NCBI GenBank assembly: GCA_001464935.1
Contig: LNEL01000044.1
Coordinates: forward strand, 62,001-126,000
Direction: 5' to 3'
Length of the DNA: 64,000 nucleotides
Origin: Gammaproteobacteria bacterium Ga0077536
GTDB taxonomy: Bacteria > Pseudomonadota > Gammaproteobacteria > Ga0077536
The translations under genes and the position numbers were made by a program. This document shows positions 11,581-24,563 of the stretch, piece by piece. Under the pieces are notes generated by a model. The model was not told where the DNA came from, searched no databases, and saw nothing but the letters and a program-made list of their open reading frames with translations. Numbering within the stretch: the first letter of the stretch is position 1; every line of letters begins with the position of its first letter.

Positions 11581-12284
11581 CCTCCCGACTGCGTGCGCAG
11601 ATAATAATCCGCCAGCGGCAGATCTTCCGGCCGCGTGATCTTGATGTTGTCGGCATGCCCCTCGACCACGCGCGGCACGAATCCCGCGAGTTCGATTGCC
11701 TGCGCCTCGTCGGTCACCAGGCGCGCCGCCGCCAGCGCATCGCGCAGCGCGGCGCGCAGCACGGACAGGCGAAACATCTGGGGGGTCAGCGCATGCCACA
11801 GCCGGTTGCGATCGACCGTATGTTCGATGGCGCCGTCAACCGAGCAGCGCTTCAGCGTGTCGCGCACCGGCACGGCGAGGATGCCGCCGCAGCGGTTGTC
11901 GGCGAGCTGCGCGATCAGCGTGGCGAGATCGCCGGACCGCAGGCACGGGCGCGCGGCGTCATGGACCAGCGCCCAGTCGTCGTCGGCCGCGTCGGGCAGC
12001 GCCTCGAGACCATTCAGCACCGAATGGCAGCGCTCGGCGCCGCCGAGCGTGGCGACCACGCGCGGTCCGAGACCGTCGATGATGGTCCGACCGAAGCTGT
12101 CGTCTGCGGCCATCGGCACCACGATGCCGCTGATGCGGGGTTCATCGAGCAGACGGCGCAGGGTGTGCTCGAGCACCGTGCGGCCGGCGAGCTCGAGATA
12201 CTGTTTGGGCCGGTCGGCGCCCATGCGGGCGCCCTTGCCGGCGGCGGGCACGACGGCCCAGATCCGGGCAGCGTCAGTCGTCAT
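11577..12284 (-). CDS. ispD: 2-C-methyl-D-erythritol 4-phosphate cytidylyltransferase
   Basis: Third step of the MEP pathway: joins CTP and methylerythritol phosphate. From ATG 12284 ([18 protein letters not shown]) it is 235 residues, the normal size. The nucleotidyltransferase glycine-rich loop is [18 protein letters not shown], and VHDAARPCL and [11 protein letters not shown] are further family motifs. The frame is open upstream to 12389, but that extension is Arg-rich and lies inside ftsB. The start overlaps the ftsB 3' end by 11 bases and the stop overlaps ispF by 4. It needs CTP, which the operon's first gene pyrG makes. Confidence 0.97.
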   Translation of the reverse strand: MTTDAARIWAVVPAAGKGARMGADRPKQYLELAGRTVLEHTLRRLLDEPRISGIVVPMAADDSFGRTIIDGLGPRVVATLGGAERCHSVLNGLEALPDAADDDWALVHDAARPCLRSGDLATLIAQLADNRCGGILAVPVRDTLKRCSVDGAIEHTVDRNRLWHALTPQMFRLSVLRAALRDALAAARLVTDEAQAIELAGFVPRVVEGHADNIKITRPEDLPLADYYLRTQSGG

Positions 12285-12588
12285 CACTCGCCGCCGGCGC
12301 CTCCGCGAGCGTCCTGACCGGTTCGAGTACCTGGAAGAACACCTCGCCCTGACGCAGCATGCCCATTTCACTGCGCGCGATTTCCTCAATCGCGTCCATT
12401 CCCTGCTTGAGGTCCATGACCTCCGCGAGCAGTGCGTTGTTGCGCGCTTCGAGTTTCGCGTTCTCGGCCTCCTGCGCGGCGATCTGCGACTTCAGGTTCG
12501 CCACGTCGCGCACGCCGCCGCGCCCCAGCCACAGGCTGTACTGCAATAGCAGCAGCAACACACCGAGGACGAGGATCAGGCCGCGCAT
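12274..12588 (-). CDS. ftsB: Cell division protein FtsB
   Basis: A 104-residue bitopic inner-membrane protein of the FtsQBL divisome subcomplex, which activates septal peptidoglycan synthesis. Residues 4-20 (LILVLGVLLLLLQYSLW) form the single transmembrane helix. It is followed by a periplasmic coiled coil (VANLKSQIAAQEAENAKLEARNN onward) and the conserved EIARSEMGMLRQGEVFFQV region. Position between eno and ispD is the standard gammaproteobacterial arrangement. Six bases separate it from the eno stop. Confidence 0.95.
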   Translation of the reverse strand: MRGLILVLGVLLLLLQYSLWLGRGGVRDVANLKSQIAAQEAENAKLEARNNALLAEVMDLKQGMDAIEEIARSEMGMLRQGEVFFQVLEPVRTLAEAPAASDDD

Positions 12589-12594
12589 CGAGGC

Positions 12595-16562
<3,968 letters not shown>

Positions 16563-16662
16563 TCAGGCCCTGAAAGACGTCGCGAGTGCAGCCCTCGCCG
16601 GCCGGCCGGCAGCCGAACCGGCGCATGCCACTGGGCCGGGCGCGCAGGCGGACTGCGCGCAC

Positions 16663-16672
16663 CTGTATACAG
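16663..16672. promoter_or_regulatory. CTGTATACAG palindrome 1 upstream of fhs (putative operator)
   Basis: A perfect 10-base palindrome, CTGTATACAG, in GC-rich surroundings. An identical copy starts 87 bases further on, and related TGTATACA sites lie upstream of the serine-cycle operon and of metZ. The core resembles operators of GntR-superfamily regulators. It is not a LexA box, which needs CTGT and ACAG separated by eight bases. The cognate regulator is not in the window. Confidence 0.5.
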
Positions 16673-16749
16673 CGCGCCGCCATCTTCGGCGCGCTTTCGT
16701 CACGTGCGTGCGGGCGACGATCGGGGCATCGGCATTGCTGCGGCAGGGC

Positions 16750-16759
16750 CTGTATACAG
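16750..16759. promoter_or_regulatory. CTGTATACAG palindrome 2 upstream of fhs (putative operator)
   Basis: Second perfect copy, 87 bases after the first and about 46 bases upstream of the likely fhs -10 element, an activator-like position. The 87-base spacing is near eight helical turns, which would suit dimer-dimer looping; that is inference. Confidence 0.5.
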
Positions 16760-16804
16760 CCCTCGCTGCGTCGCGTGCAGGGTGGATGGCGTGCGCGATC
16801 CCGG

Positions 16805-16813
16805 TGCTAGAAT
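16805..16813 (+). promoter_or_regulatory. Extended -10 promoter element for fhs
   Basis: TGCTAGAAT matches the extended -10 pattern TGnTATAAT with one core mismatch. No good -35 hexamer is visible at 17 bases, as expected for an extended -10 or activator-dependent promoter. It would give a leader of about 155 bases before the fhs ATG. Confidence 0.4.
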
Positions 16814-16887
16814 GCCCTCGACCTCGCAGCCCGCGCACCATTCACGCCCCTGTTTCGCCAGCGTGAGCGAGGCCCACGCCGCGGCAT

Positions 16888-16918
16888 CGGAAGCCTGCCC
16901 CAGTCCACCCGGCTTCCG
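16888..16918 (+). promoter_or_regulatory. Stem-loop in the fhs 5' leader
   Basis: CGGAAGCC (16888-16895) pairs perfectly with GGCTTCCG (16911-16918) across a 15-base loop, about 60 bases before the fhs start. No T-run follows, so it is not an intrinsic terminator. It fits no riboswitch class I can recall. Confidence 0.3.
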
Positions 16919-16977
16919 TGTTCGACCAGTCGTCCGCCGCCACGAATTCAGCTTCAACCGAGATTCAGGAGATCGTC

Positions 16978-18651
16978 ATGTCCGACATCGAAATCGCGCA
17001 GGCGGCGAACAAGCGTCCCATCATGGCGCTGGCTGCGGAGCGCTATGGCATCGCGAACGAACACCTCGAACCCTATGGCCATTACAAGGCCAAGGTTTCG
17101 CTGGACTACATCAACAGCCTGCAGGGCAAACCGGACGGCAAGCTGGTGCTGGTGACGGCCATCAGCCCGACGCCGGCCGGCGAAGGCAAGACCACCACCA
17201 CCGTCGGCCTCGGCGACGCCCTGAACCGCATCGGGCGCAAGACCATCATCTGCCTGCGCGAGCCATCGCTCGGGCCCTGCTTCGGGGTCAAGGGCGGCGC
17301 CGCCGGCGGCGGCTATGCGCAGGTCGTGCCGATGGAAGACATCAACCTGCACTTCACCGGCGATTTCCACGCCATCGGCGCCGCGCACAACCTGTTGTCG
17401 GCGCTGATCGACAATCACATCAACCATGGCAATGCGCTCGATCTCGACCCGCGCCTCATCGCCTGGAAACGTGTCGTCGACATGAACGACCGCGCACTGC
17501 GCAAGATCACCATCGGCCTCGGCGGCACCGCCAACGGCTACGTGCGGGAAGACGGCTATGACATCACCGTCGCCTCCGAAGTGATGGCGATCTTCTGCCT
17601 CGCCACTTCGCTGCAGGATCTGAAGGAACGGCTCGGCGACATCGTGATCGGCTACACCACGACGGGCCGCAAGCCGGTGCGGGCGCGCGATCTGAAGGCG
17701 CACGGCGCGATGGCCGCCCTGCTCAAGGACGCCATCAAACCTAATCTGGTGCAGACGCTCGAGAACAATCTCGCTTTCGTGCATGGCGGGCCGTTCGCGA
17801 ACATCGCGCACGGTTGCAACAGCGTGTCGGCGACCAGGGCCGCGCTGAAGCTGGCCGACTACGTGGTCACCGAAGCCGGTTTCGGTGCCGATCTCGGCGC
17901 CGAGAAGTTCATCGACATCAAGTGCCGCAAAGCGGGCCTCGCGCCACGCGCCGCGGTGCTGGTCGCGACGGTGCGCGCGTTGAAATACCACGGCGGGGTC
18001 AAGAAGGAAAATCTCTCCACCGAAAATCTGCAGGCGCTGGAACAGGGGCTCGTGAACCTCGAGCGACATTACCGCAACATCACCGAGCACTACGGCCTGC
18101 CCTGCGTCGTCAGCATCAACCATTTCACGCATGACACCGATGCTGAAATCGATCTCATCGTGAAGAAGGTGCAGGCACTGGGCGGCCGCGCGGTGATCGC
18201 CAGGCATTGGGCGCACGGCGGCGCCGGCGCCGAGGAACTCGCGCGCGTGGTGGCGGACGTGGTCGACGCGAATACCGTGCCGCACCGTTACGTCTACGAC
18301 GAAGACGCGCCGCTGTGGGACAAGATCAGCGCGATTGCGACCCGCATCTACGGCGCGGCCGGCATCAGCGCCGATGCCAAGGTCAGGGCACAGCTCAACG
18401 AACTGAACGCCAGTTACGGCAAGCTGCCGATCTGCATGGCGAAGACGCAGATGTCGTTCTCGACCGACGCCGGTGCGCTCGGTGCGCCCAGCGGCCACAC
18501 GGTGACGATCCGCGAGGTGCGACTGGCGGCAGGCGCCGGTTTCATCGTCGCAATCGCGGGCGACATGATGACGATGCCGGGTCTGCCGAAGGTGCCGGCC
18601 GCGGAGAACATCGATGTCGACGCGCACGGCAACATCACGGGTCTGTTCTGA
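16978..18651 (+). CDS. fhs: Formate--tetrahydrofolate ligase
   Basis: ATP-dependent formation of 10-formyl-tetrahydrofolate from formate, the entry point for formate into one-carbon metabolism. From ATG 16978, preceded by AGGAGA, the protein is 557 residues (family about 555-560). The P-loop is [18 protein letters not shown], followed by [36 protein letters not shown], the hallmark of the family, and [18 protein letters not shown] near the C terminus. An in-frame codon at 16918 would add 20 poorly conserved residues. In serine-cycle organisms this enzyme (also called FtfL) links formate to methylene-tetrahydrofolate for serine synthesis. The sgaA operon further on makes that role likely here. 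Confidence 0.97.
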   Translation: MSDIEIAQAANKRPIMALAAERYGIANEHLEPYGHYKAKVSLDYINSLQGKPDGKLVLVTAISPTPAGEGKTTTTVGLGDALNRIGRKTIICLREPSLGPCFGVKGGAAGGGYAQVVPMEDINLHFTGDFHAIGAAHNLLSALIDNHINHGNALDLDPRLIAWKRVVDMNDRALRKITIGLGGTANGYVREDGYDITVASEVMAIFCLATSLQDLKERLGDIVIGYTTTGRKPVRARDLKAHGAMAALLKDAIKPNLVQTLENNLAFVHGGPFANIAHGCNSVSATRAALKLADYVVTEAGFGADLGAEKFIDIKCRKAGLAPRAAVLVATVRALKYHGGVKKENLSTENLQALEQGLVNLERHYRNITEHYGLPCVVSINHFTHDTDAEIDLIVKKVQALGGRAVIARHWAHGGAGAEELARVVADVVDANTVPHRYVYDEDAPLWDKISAIATRIYGAAGISADAKVRAQLNELNASYGKLPICMAKTQMSFSTDAGALGAPSGHTVTIREVRLAAGAGFIVAIAGDMMTMPGLPKVPAAENIDVDAHGNITGLF

Positions 18652-18792
18652 CGGGCGCCGCACGGCCAGCGGCCGCGACGCGCAGTCTTCCTGCTGACGA
18701 CGCGGCCGCAGGCCCCGTCGCCGTCCGGGCAACCGGCTGACCCATCGCCCCTGCCGATTGAGCGTCCAACGCGTCGGCGCTATCGTAGCCGC

Positions 18793-18810
18793 CGCCGGCC
18801 TCCGCCGGCG
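18793..18810 (+). promoter_or_regulatory. GC-rich stem-loop just before cstA
   Basis: CGCCGGC (18793-18799) and GCCGGCG (18804-18810) form a 7-bp stem with a 4-base loop, ending 15 bases before the cstA ATG and next to the GGGGGA ribosome site. It could limit ribosome access. In E. coli cstA is controlled at this point by CsrA; whether that applies here is not shown by the sequence. Confidence 0.3.
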
Positions 18811-18825
18811 TCACGGGGGATTTCG

Positions 18826-20922
18826 ATGCAGCGCCAGCAGCTCTACGCCTTCCATTCCCAGCGGGGCCTGGGCGGCCCCGGCATGCTGCTGTGGCTGGCG
18901 GTCGCGATCGTCGGCGCCGCGGCCGTCGGCGGCATCGCGCTGCATCGGGGCGAGTCGATCAACAGCCTGTGGTTCATCGTGGCCGCGCTGTGCGTCTACG
19001 CCATCGCTTACCGCTTCTACAGCGCTTTCGTCGCGACGAAGGTGCTGCTGCTCGATCCAACGCGCGCCACTCCGGCGGAACGGCTGAACGACGGTCGCGA
19101 CTTCATGCCGACCAACCGCTGGATCGTCTTCGGCCATCATTTCGCCGCGATCGCCGGGCCCGGCCCCCTGATCGGGCCGACGCTGGCCGCACAGTTCGGT
19201 TATCTGCCCGGCACGCTGTGGATCCTGATCGGCGGCGTGCTCGGTGGCTGCGTGCAGGATTTCGTGATCCTGTTCTTCTCGATTCGCCGCAATGGCCGCT
19301 CGCTTGGCCAGATGGCGCGCGACGAACTCGGGCCCGTCGGCGGCGGCGCCGCGCTGCTCGGCGTGATGACGATCATGATCATCCTCATTGCCGTGCTCGG
19401 TATCGTTGTCGTCAATGCGATGAAGCACAGCCCATGGGCAACCTCCACCGTCGCCGCAACGATCCCGATCGCGGTGCTGATCGGGCTCTACATGCGCAAT
19501 ATCCGCCCGGGCCAGGTGCTCGAGGGTACGGCCATCGGCGTGGTGCTGCTGCTCGCGGCCGTCGTCGGCGGCGGCTGGCTCGATCACCAGCCGGCACTAC
19601 GCGGGTGGTTCGATTACGACGGCCCGACGCTGGCGCTGATGATCATCGCCTATGGCTTCTGCGCCGCCGTGTTGCCGGTGTGGCTGCTGCTCGCGCCGCG
19701 CGACTACCTGTCGACGTTCATGAAAATCGGCACCATCGGCGCGCTGGCGGTCGCGATCGTCATCATCCGTCCGGACATCCACATGCCGGCCGTGACCCAG
19801 TTCATCGACGGCACAGGACCTATTTTCTCCGGGCCGCTGTTCCCGTTCGTGTTCATCACGATCGCCTGCGGCGCGATCTCGGGCTTCCACGCGCTGATCT
19901 CTTCAGGCACCACGCCGAAACTGATCGCCAACGAGGCTGATGCGCGGATGATCGGCTACGGCGGCATGATGATGGAGTCCTTCGTCGCGATCATGGCGAT
20001 CGTCGCCGCCTGCGTGCTCGATCCGGGGGTCTACTTCGCGATCAACAGCCCTGCCGCCGCCGTCGGCAAGGATGCGGCAAGCGCCGTGGCGACGATCTCG
20101 GGCTGGGGTTTTCCGGTCACGGTCGCCCAGATGGAGGCGCTCGCGCGCGAGATGGGCGAGGCGACGCTGTTCGCGCGCACCGGCGGCGCGCCGTCGCTCG
20201 CGGTCGGCATGGCGCATATCTTCTCGGCGGTGTCCGGCGGTGGGCTGCTGGCGCTGTGGTATCACTTCGCGATCATGTTCGAAGCGCTGTTCATCCTGAC
20301 CACGCTCGACGCCGGCACCCGCGTGGCGCGCTTCATGCTGCAGGACCTGCTGGGCAATTTCCACGCTCCACTGGGTCGCACGAGCTGGTACCCGAGTGTG
20401 CTGCTGACGAGCGCCCTCGTGGTCGCCGCGTGGGGTTACTTCCTGTATCAGGGGACGCTGGATCCCCTCGGCGGCATCAACAGCATGTGGCCACTGTTCG
20501 GCATTGCCAATCAGATGCTGGCCGCCATCGCACTGTGCGTGGCGACGACGATCCTCGTGAAGTCCGGGCGTGGCAGACAGGCCTTCATCACGGCGGCGCC
20601 ACTCGCCTGGCTCGTGATCGTCACGTCGACCGCCGCCTGGCACAAACTGTTCAACGACGCGCCGCGCATCGGCTTCCTTGCGCATGCCAGCGACCTGCGC
20701 CAGAAGCTCGCCGATGGCCTGCTGCCGCCGGATGCGGTGGCCAGCGCGCCGCGACTGCTGTTCAACGATCACCTGAATGCCACGATGACGGCGTTGTTCC
20801 TGGTCATCACCTGGGTGGTGGTGTTCGAAACGGCACGCGTCTGTCGGCGCGCCCTGCGCGGCGGCCCGTTGCCACCACTGACGGAAGCGCCCTATACGCG
20901 CACGGAGCTCGCGGTACCGTGA
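18826..20922 (+). CDS. cstA: Carbon starvation protein CstA-type pyruvate/peptide transporter
   Basis: A 698-residue polytopic inner-membrane protein of the CstA/BtsT family, whose members take up pyruvate or peptides during carbon limitation. Family blocks present are GESINSLWFIVAALCVYAIAYRFYS, DGRDFMPTNRWIVFGHHFAAIAGPGPLIGPTLAAQFGYLPG, the GALISSGTTPKL-like segment (FHALISSGTTPKLIANE) and ALFILTTLDAGTRVARFMLQDLLG. Many hydrophobic helices span the length. The start ATG follows GGGGGA. The stop TGA shares its A with the ATG of the small YjiX-type gene, the normal cstA-yjiX pairing. Whether it moves pyruvate, peptides or both cannot be read from the sequence. Confidence 0.93.
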   Translation: MQRQQLYAFHSQRGLGGPGMLLWLAVAIVGAAAVGGIALHRGESINSLWFIVAALCVYAIAYRFYSAFVATKVLLLDPTRATPAERLNDGRDFMPTNRWIVFGHHFAAIAGPGPLIGPTLAAQFGYLPGTLWILIGGVLGGCVQDFVILFFSIRRNGRSLGQMARDELGPVGGGAALLGVMTIMIILIAVLGIVVVNAMKHSPWATSTVAATIPIAVLIGLYMRNIRPGQVLEGTAIGVVLLLAAVVGGGWLDHQPALRGWFDYDGPTLALMIIAYGFCAAVLPVWLLLAPRDYLSTFMKIGTIGALAVAIVIIRPDIHMPAVTQFIDGTGPIFSGPLFPFVFITIACGAISGFHALISSGTTPKLIANEADARMIGYGGMMMESFVAIMAIVAACVLDPGVYFAINSPAAAVGKDAASAVATISGWGFPVTVAQMEALAREMGEATLFARTGGAPSLAVGMAHIFSAVSGGGLLALWYHFAIMFEALFILTTLDAGTRVARFMLQDLLGNFHAPLGRTSWYPSVLLTSALVVAAWGYFLYQGTLDPLGGINSMWPLFGIANQMLAAIALCVATTILVKSGRGRQAFITAAPLAWLVIVTSTAAWHKLFNDAPRIGFLAHASDLRQKLADGLLPPDAVASAPRLLFNDHLNATMTALFLVITWVVVFETARVCRRALRGGPLPPLTEAPYTRTELAVP

Positions 20923-21116
20923 TGCGGCTCGCGCGCTGCTGGCAGGGGCTCAGGACCTGGCTGGCCTGGCTGAACGGCGATGCCGCCTATCGCGCCTATT
21001 GCCGGCAGCATCTGCACGAGCACGGCGCGGGCTGCGGCCATCGCCTGCCGACGCGCGCGGAATTCTTCAGATCCGAACAGGATCGGCGCTGGAGCGGGAT
21101 CCGACGCTGCTGTTGA
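20922..21116 (+). CDS. YbdD/YjiX family small protein
   Basis: A 64-residue protein whose ATG overlaps the cstA stop by one base (TGATG), so it is translationally coupled. The C terminus, PTRAEFFRSEQDRRWSGIRRCC, matches the conserved EFFRERQ...RCC ending of the YbdD/YjiX (DUF466) family, which is nearly always encoded behind cstA or btsT. It is thought to assist the transporter. Confidence 0.92.
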   Translation: MRLARCWQGLRTWLAWLNGDAAYRAYCRQHLHEHGAGCGHRLPTRAEFFRSEQDRRWSGIRRCC

Positions 21117-21176
21117 GCAGGCCGGATTCCTTCGCCGCGGCTCCCGCCGGTGTGAAGGCGACGCGGCCAGTCCGGC

Positions 21177-21968
21177 TCAGTCGAACATGCCCGGATAAAG
21201 GTCATCGCAATCGAGCCCGTCGCGCGTCGCATAGGACAGCACGCGGACATGGGCAGGTTGGGCCGTCTGATCGGGATCGGTGATGCTCAGCAGGTGGGTC
21301 GCGGACCACACGGCTTTCATCTCTGCCGCAATCGCCGACTGCGCGCCGAAGTACGCCGGATTCTCGCCTATCACCCGATGCTTGAGGCCGAGGTGCCGCG
21401 CGGCGGCGTCGGTCGCCACCACGTTGCGTGCACCGCCGGCACTGATGAGTTCGGCGCCGCTCGCGCCCCACAGCGGCAGGTTCAGCGACAGGTAACGGCC
21501 CAGCAGCGCCTGCCACTCGGCGCCGAGCAGGCGGCCGGCCGGGTCGTAGACCATGATGCGCACCGGTCGCGTGTTCTCGAGCACGCGCTGCCACACCGCC
21601 GGCAGGATGCTGTTCGGCGGCGCCTGGCGGAACAGATGGGCGATTTCGGCGTCGCTGAATGCACCTTTTTCGCACGCAAAGCGCGCGACCTGGAAGGCCG
21701 TCCCGCGATTCGCCGTCGCATACGCTTTCCACTTCTCGACCTGCGCGCCAATCTCGCGCAGCGGCAGCAGACGCATCTGCTGATCGCGATAGGGAATCGC
21801 ATAGGCATTACCGGTGCGGCCCTGCGCTTCGCCGGTCTGCGCCTTGTGGAAGCGCGCGGCGACCGCGGCGTGGCCCTCGGTATGTTCGCCGAGCATGTTC
21901 GAGCCGAACACGAACAGCGGTTCGACCGCCGTTCTGGGACCAGGCCTGGCGGCAACGGGGGAAGTCAT
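21177..21968 (-). CDS. Uncharacterised protein with an N-terminal FGSN motif module
   Basis: A 263-residue cytoplasmic-looking protein. The N-terminal half has LFVFGSNMLGEHTEGHAAVA, then GRTGNAYAIPYRD and LREIGAQVEKWKAYA. This FGSNxxGxHxxGxA pattern is shared, as far as I recall, with small proteins of phages and enterobacteria of unknown function and suggests a nucleotide- or ADP-ribose-type binding loop; that reading is inference. The C-terminal half (RPVRIMVYDPAGRLLGAEWQALLG..., LPLWGASGAELISAGGARNVV, GENPAYFGAQSAIAAEMKAVW) looks like a second Rossmann-like domain. The gene stands alone between the cstA unit and the divergent SLC13 gene, with no recognisable phage genes near it. Confidence 0.55.
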   Translation of the reverse strand: MTSPVAARPGPRTAVEPLFVFGSNMLGEHTEGHAAVAARFHKAQTGEAQGRTGNAYAIPYRDQQMRLLPLREIGAQVEKWKAYATANRGTAFQVARFACEKGAFSDAEIAHLFRQAPPNSILPAVWQRVLENTRPVRIMVYDPAGRLLGAEWQALLGRYLSLNLPLWGASGAELISAGGARNVVATDAAARHLGLKHRVIGENPAYFGAQSAIAAEMKAVWSATHLLSITDPDQTAQPAHVRVLSYATRDGLDCDDLYPGMFD

Positions 21969-22122
21969 GCGGAAGTCTCCGTGATGGGCCGGCGGGCGGC
22001 TGCAGTTTTCGTTAGCGGCAAAGGCCGGGGTGGCTTGATACGCAGCCGGGCGCCGTTCTCCTTTATGCTATGAACCACCCCGTCGATCCGACGAAACGCC
22101 GGCCGCACCCGCACCCAACGCC

Positions 22123-23889
22123 ATGACCGAACAAGCCATCCTGACTCTCGTCACCGTCCTCGGCGTGCTGCTGGCCCTGACCCTGACCGCCGTCGGCCCC
22201 GATCTGGTGATGATCGCGGCGCTGACCTTCCTGCTGAGCTGCGGCGTGCTCGATACCGGGCAGGCACTGGCGGGCTTTGCGAACGAGGGCCTGATCACGG
22301 TCGGGGTCCTGTTCGTGGTCGCCACCGGCATGCGCGAGACCGGCAGCATGGCGTGGGTCGCCCAGCGGCTGCTCGGGCGTCCCACCCGGCTCGTCAGCGC
22401 CCAGACACGCATGATGCTGCCGGCCGCCGTCATGAGTTCGTTCATGAACAACACGCCGCTGGTCGCGATGCTGGTGCCGGTGGTGCTCGACTGGGCCAAG
22501 AAGCTCCAGATGTCGCCGTCGAAATTCATGATGCCGCTCAGCTTCGCGACGATCCTCGGCGGGCTGTGCACGCAGATTGGCACCAGCACCAACGTCGTCG
22601 TCTACGGGCTGCTGCGCGACGCCACCGGCGAGAAGCCCGGCATGTTCGCGATAGCACCGGTCGGCATTGCATGCGCCGTGGTCGGCATCGCCTACATGCT
22701 GCTGTTCAGCCGCCTGCTGCTGAAGGATCGCAAGCCGGCGATCAGCCTCGAGAGCGATCCGCGGGAATACACCGTCGAGATGATGGTGGAGCCAGGCGGG
22801 GCGCTGGCGGGGCGCACGATCGAGGAAGCCGGGCTGCGTCATCTGCCCGGCGCCTATCTGATGGAAATCGAACGCGATGGCGACGCCATCATTGCTGTCG
22901 GCCCGGAACAGCGTCTGAAAGGCGATGACCGGCTGATCTTCGTCGGCATCGTCGATTCGATCGTCGAGATGCAGCGCATTCACGGGCTGCGCCCGGCAAC
23001 GAACCAGGTCTTCAAGCTGCAGGCGCATCGCGATTCGCGCTGCCTCGTCGAAGCCGTGGTATCGAGCAGTTGCCCGCTGGTCGGCCGCACGATCCGCGAC
23101 GGGCGCTTTCGCAACGTCTACAACGCGGCGGTCATCGCGGTGGCGCGCGACGGCGCGCGCATCAAGCGCAAGATCGGCGACATCGTCCTCGAGACCGGCG
23201 ACACGCTGCTGCTGGAGACGAACAATTCGTTTGCCGAGACGCATCGCAATTCACGTGATTTCCTCCTCGTCACCCAACTCGACAATTCGGCACCCGTGCG
23301 CCACGAGCGGGCGGGCATCGCGGTGGCGATCCTGTGCGGCATGGTGGCGCTCGCGGCCACCGGCGTGATGACGATGCTGAACGCAGCGCTGCTCGCAGCC
23401 TGCCTGATGCTCGCCACGCGCTGCGTGACGGGGCCGGTCGCCCGCCGCAGCATCGACTGGCAGGTCCTGACCGTGATCGGCGCTGCGCTCGGCATCGGCA
23501 AGGCGCTGGAGATCAGCGGCGGCGCGCAGATCATCGTCGAGCAGTTCCTGGGATTCGCCGGCAACGATCCCTGGCTCGCGCTGGTGATCATCTATGGGCT
23601 GACGATGGTCTTCACCGAACTGATGTCGAACAACGCCGCGGCCGCGATGATGTTCCCGCTCGCGCTCGCGACCGCCGAGATGCTCGGCGTGTCGCACATG
23701 CCGTTCGTCTTCGCGATCATGATCGCGGCCTCCTGCGGCTTCGCGACGCCCATCGGGTACCAGACGAACCTGATGGTCTACGGCCCCGGCGGCTACCAGT
23801 TCCGGGATTTCGTCGTGTTCGGGGGCTTGCTGAATCTCGTGACCTGGGCCGTGGCCGTCACCGTCATCCCCGTCTTCTACGGCTTCTGA
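22123..23889 (+). CDS. SLC13-family permease with two RCK_C (TrkA-C) domains
   Basis: A 588-residue inner-membrane transporter of the divalent anion:Na+ symporter class. The N-terminal membrane half contains ALAGFANEGLITVGVLFVVA and SSFMNNTPLVAMLVPVV with the SNT-type substrate motif. A cytoplasmic insert of roughly residues 210-385 carries two TrkA-C-like repeats (EYTVEMMVEPGGALAGRTIEEAGLR... and CLVEAVVSSSCPLVGRTIRDGRFR...). The C-terminal half repeats the membrane motif in TELMSNNAAAAMMFPLAL and ends GYQTNLMVYGPGGYQFRDF. This architecture is typical of putative sulfate or dicarboxylate carriers; the substrate is not determined. Its 3' end overlaps the convergent next gene by 13 bases. Confidence 0.9.
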   Translation: MTEQAILTLVTVLGVLLALTLTAVGPDLVMIAALTFLLSCGVLDTGQALAGFANEGLITVGVLFVVATGMRETGSMAWVAQRLLGRPTRLVSAQTRMMLPAAVMSSFMNNTPLVAMLVPVVLDWAKKLQMSPSKFMMPLSFATILGGLCTQIGTSTNVVVYGLLRDATGEKPGMFAIAPVGIACAVVGIAYMLLFSRLLLKDRKPAISLESDPREYTVEMMVEPGGALAGRTIEEAGLRHLPGAYLMEIERDGDAIIAVGPEQRLKGDDRLIFVGIVDSIVEMQRIHGLRPATNQVFKLQAHRDSRCLVEAVVSSSCPLVGRTIRDGRFRNVYNAAVIAVARDGARIKRKIGDIVLETGDTLLLETNNSFAETHRNSRDFLLVTQLDNSAPVRHERAGIAVAILCGMVALAATGVMTMLNAALLAACLMLATRCVTGPVARRSIDWQVLTVIGAALGIGKALEISGGAQIIVEQFLGFAGNDPWLALVIIYGLTMVFTELMSNNAAAAMMFPLALATAEMLGVSHMPFVFAIMIAASCGFATPIGYQTNLMVYGPGGYQFRDFVVFGGLLNLVTWAVAVTVIPVFYGF

Positions 23890-24542
23890 GCCGCCGCGGC
23901 GTCGGTCGCGACCTTGCGCCGGGCCTCCTGGAAGGCCAGCGGTCGCGAGATGTCGAAATACAGCGTGAAGGCTTCGTTGGTGTTCTGCTTCGTGACTTCG
24001 TACACCTGACAGGGTCGAGCCTCACTGCAGGTCGTGCCGTACTCGCCGTTGACCATAAAGCCGTTCATCACCAGAAAGAAATGCTGTTCGTCGATTGACA
24101 GCACGCGACAGGGGCGGTTCTCGGACTGGCCTTCGTCCGGGCCGCAGATGGACGCGAAGAGGCCATCGACGACGGCGTTGTGGAACGCCGACAGCTCGTC
24201 CTTGCCGAGTTCGCGATACGCGCGGATGGCGCCGAGATGCGCGAACGGATTCAGGAAATCGGCGGCCAGCCATTTCTCCAGCAGGGCCGCGGCCTCGTCG
24301 AACCGGCGCGCTTCGATTGCATCCTGTACGGCCTTGCGACGCACCAGTGAATCCGGCGAGTTCGGCCGATAATCGCCGGATTCAGCGTGCGCCATGCGCA
24401 AGGCCAGGTAATCGACCTTTGGATCGCCGCCCTGCAGGCGGGCCTTCAGCGCCGCGTAGTCGGGGGCCGGCTCGGGCGTGGCGGCCAGCACCGCGTTCGA
24501 CAGCGCGACGGACAGGCACAGGGCAGCGAGCGTCGATTTCAT
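23877..24542 (-). CDS. Exported protein, DUF4919-like
   Basis: A 221-residue protein with a Sec signal peptide (MKSTLAALCLSVALSNAVLA). The mature part begins PDYAALKARLQGGDPKVDYLALRMAHAESGDYRP, resembling the DUF4919 family, followed by a helical TPR-like stretch (RRFDEAAALLEKWLAADFLNPFAHLGAIRAYRELG). Cysteines in SICGPDE, NRPCRV, TTCSEA and RPCQVY could form two periplasmic disulfides. Function is unknown. It lies 21 bases downstream of the SIMPL gene on the same strand, so they may form a two-gene unit. Confidence 0.7.
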   Translation of the reverse strand: MKSTLAALCLSVALSNAVLAATPEPAPDYAALKARLQGGDPKVDYLALRMAHAESGDYRPNSPDSLVRRKAVQDAIEARRFDEAAALLEKWLAADFLNPFAHLGAIRAYRELGKDELSAFHNAVVDGLFASICGPDEGQSENRPCRVLSIDEQHFFLVMNGFMVNGEYGTTCSEARPCQVYEVTKQNTNEAFTLYFDISRPLAFQEARRKVATDAAAAQKP

Positions 24543-24563
24543 CAGGCGGGCCTCTCGCGCGGC

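Noticed and set aside
16663..16672. CTGTATACAG as a LexA/SOS box
   Set aside because: SOS boxes are CTGT-N8-ACAG; here the halves are separated by only two bases, and no SOS gene follows.
16954..18732. 592-codon minus-strand open frame opposite fhs
   Set aside because: It is antisense to a perfect fhs gene, has no family motifs and arises from GC-biased third positions.
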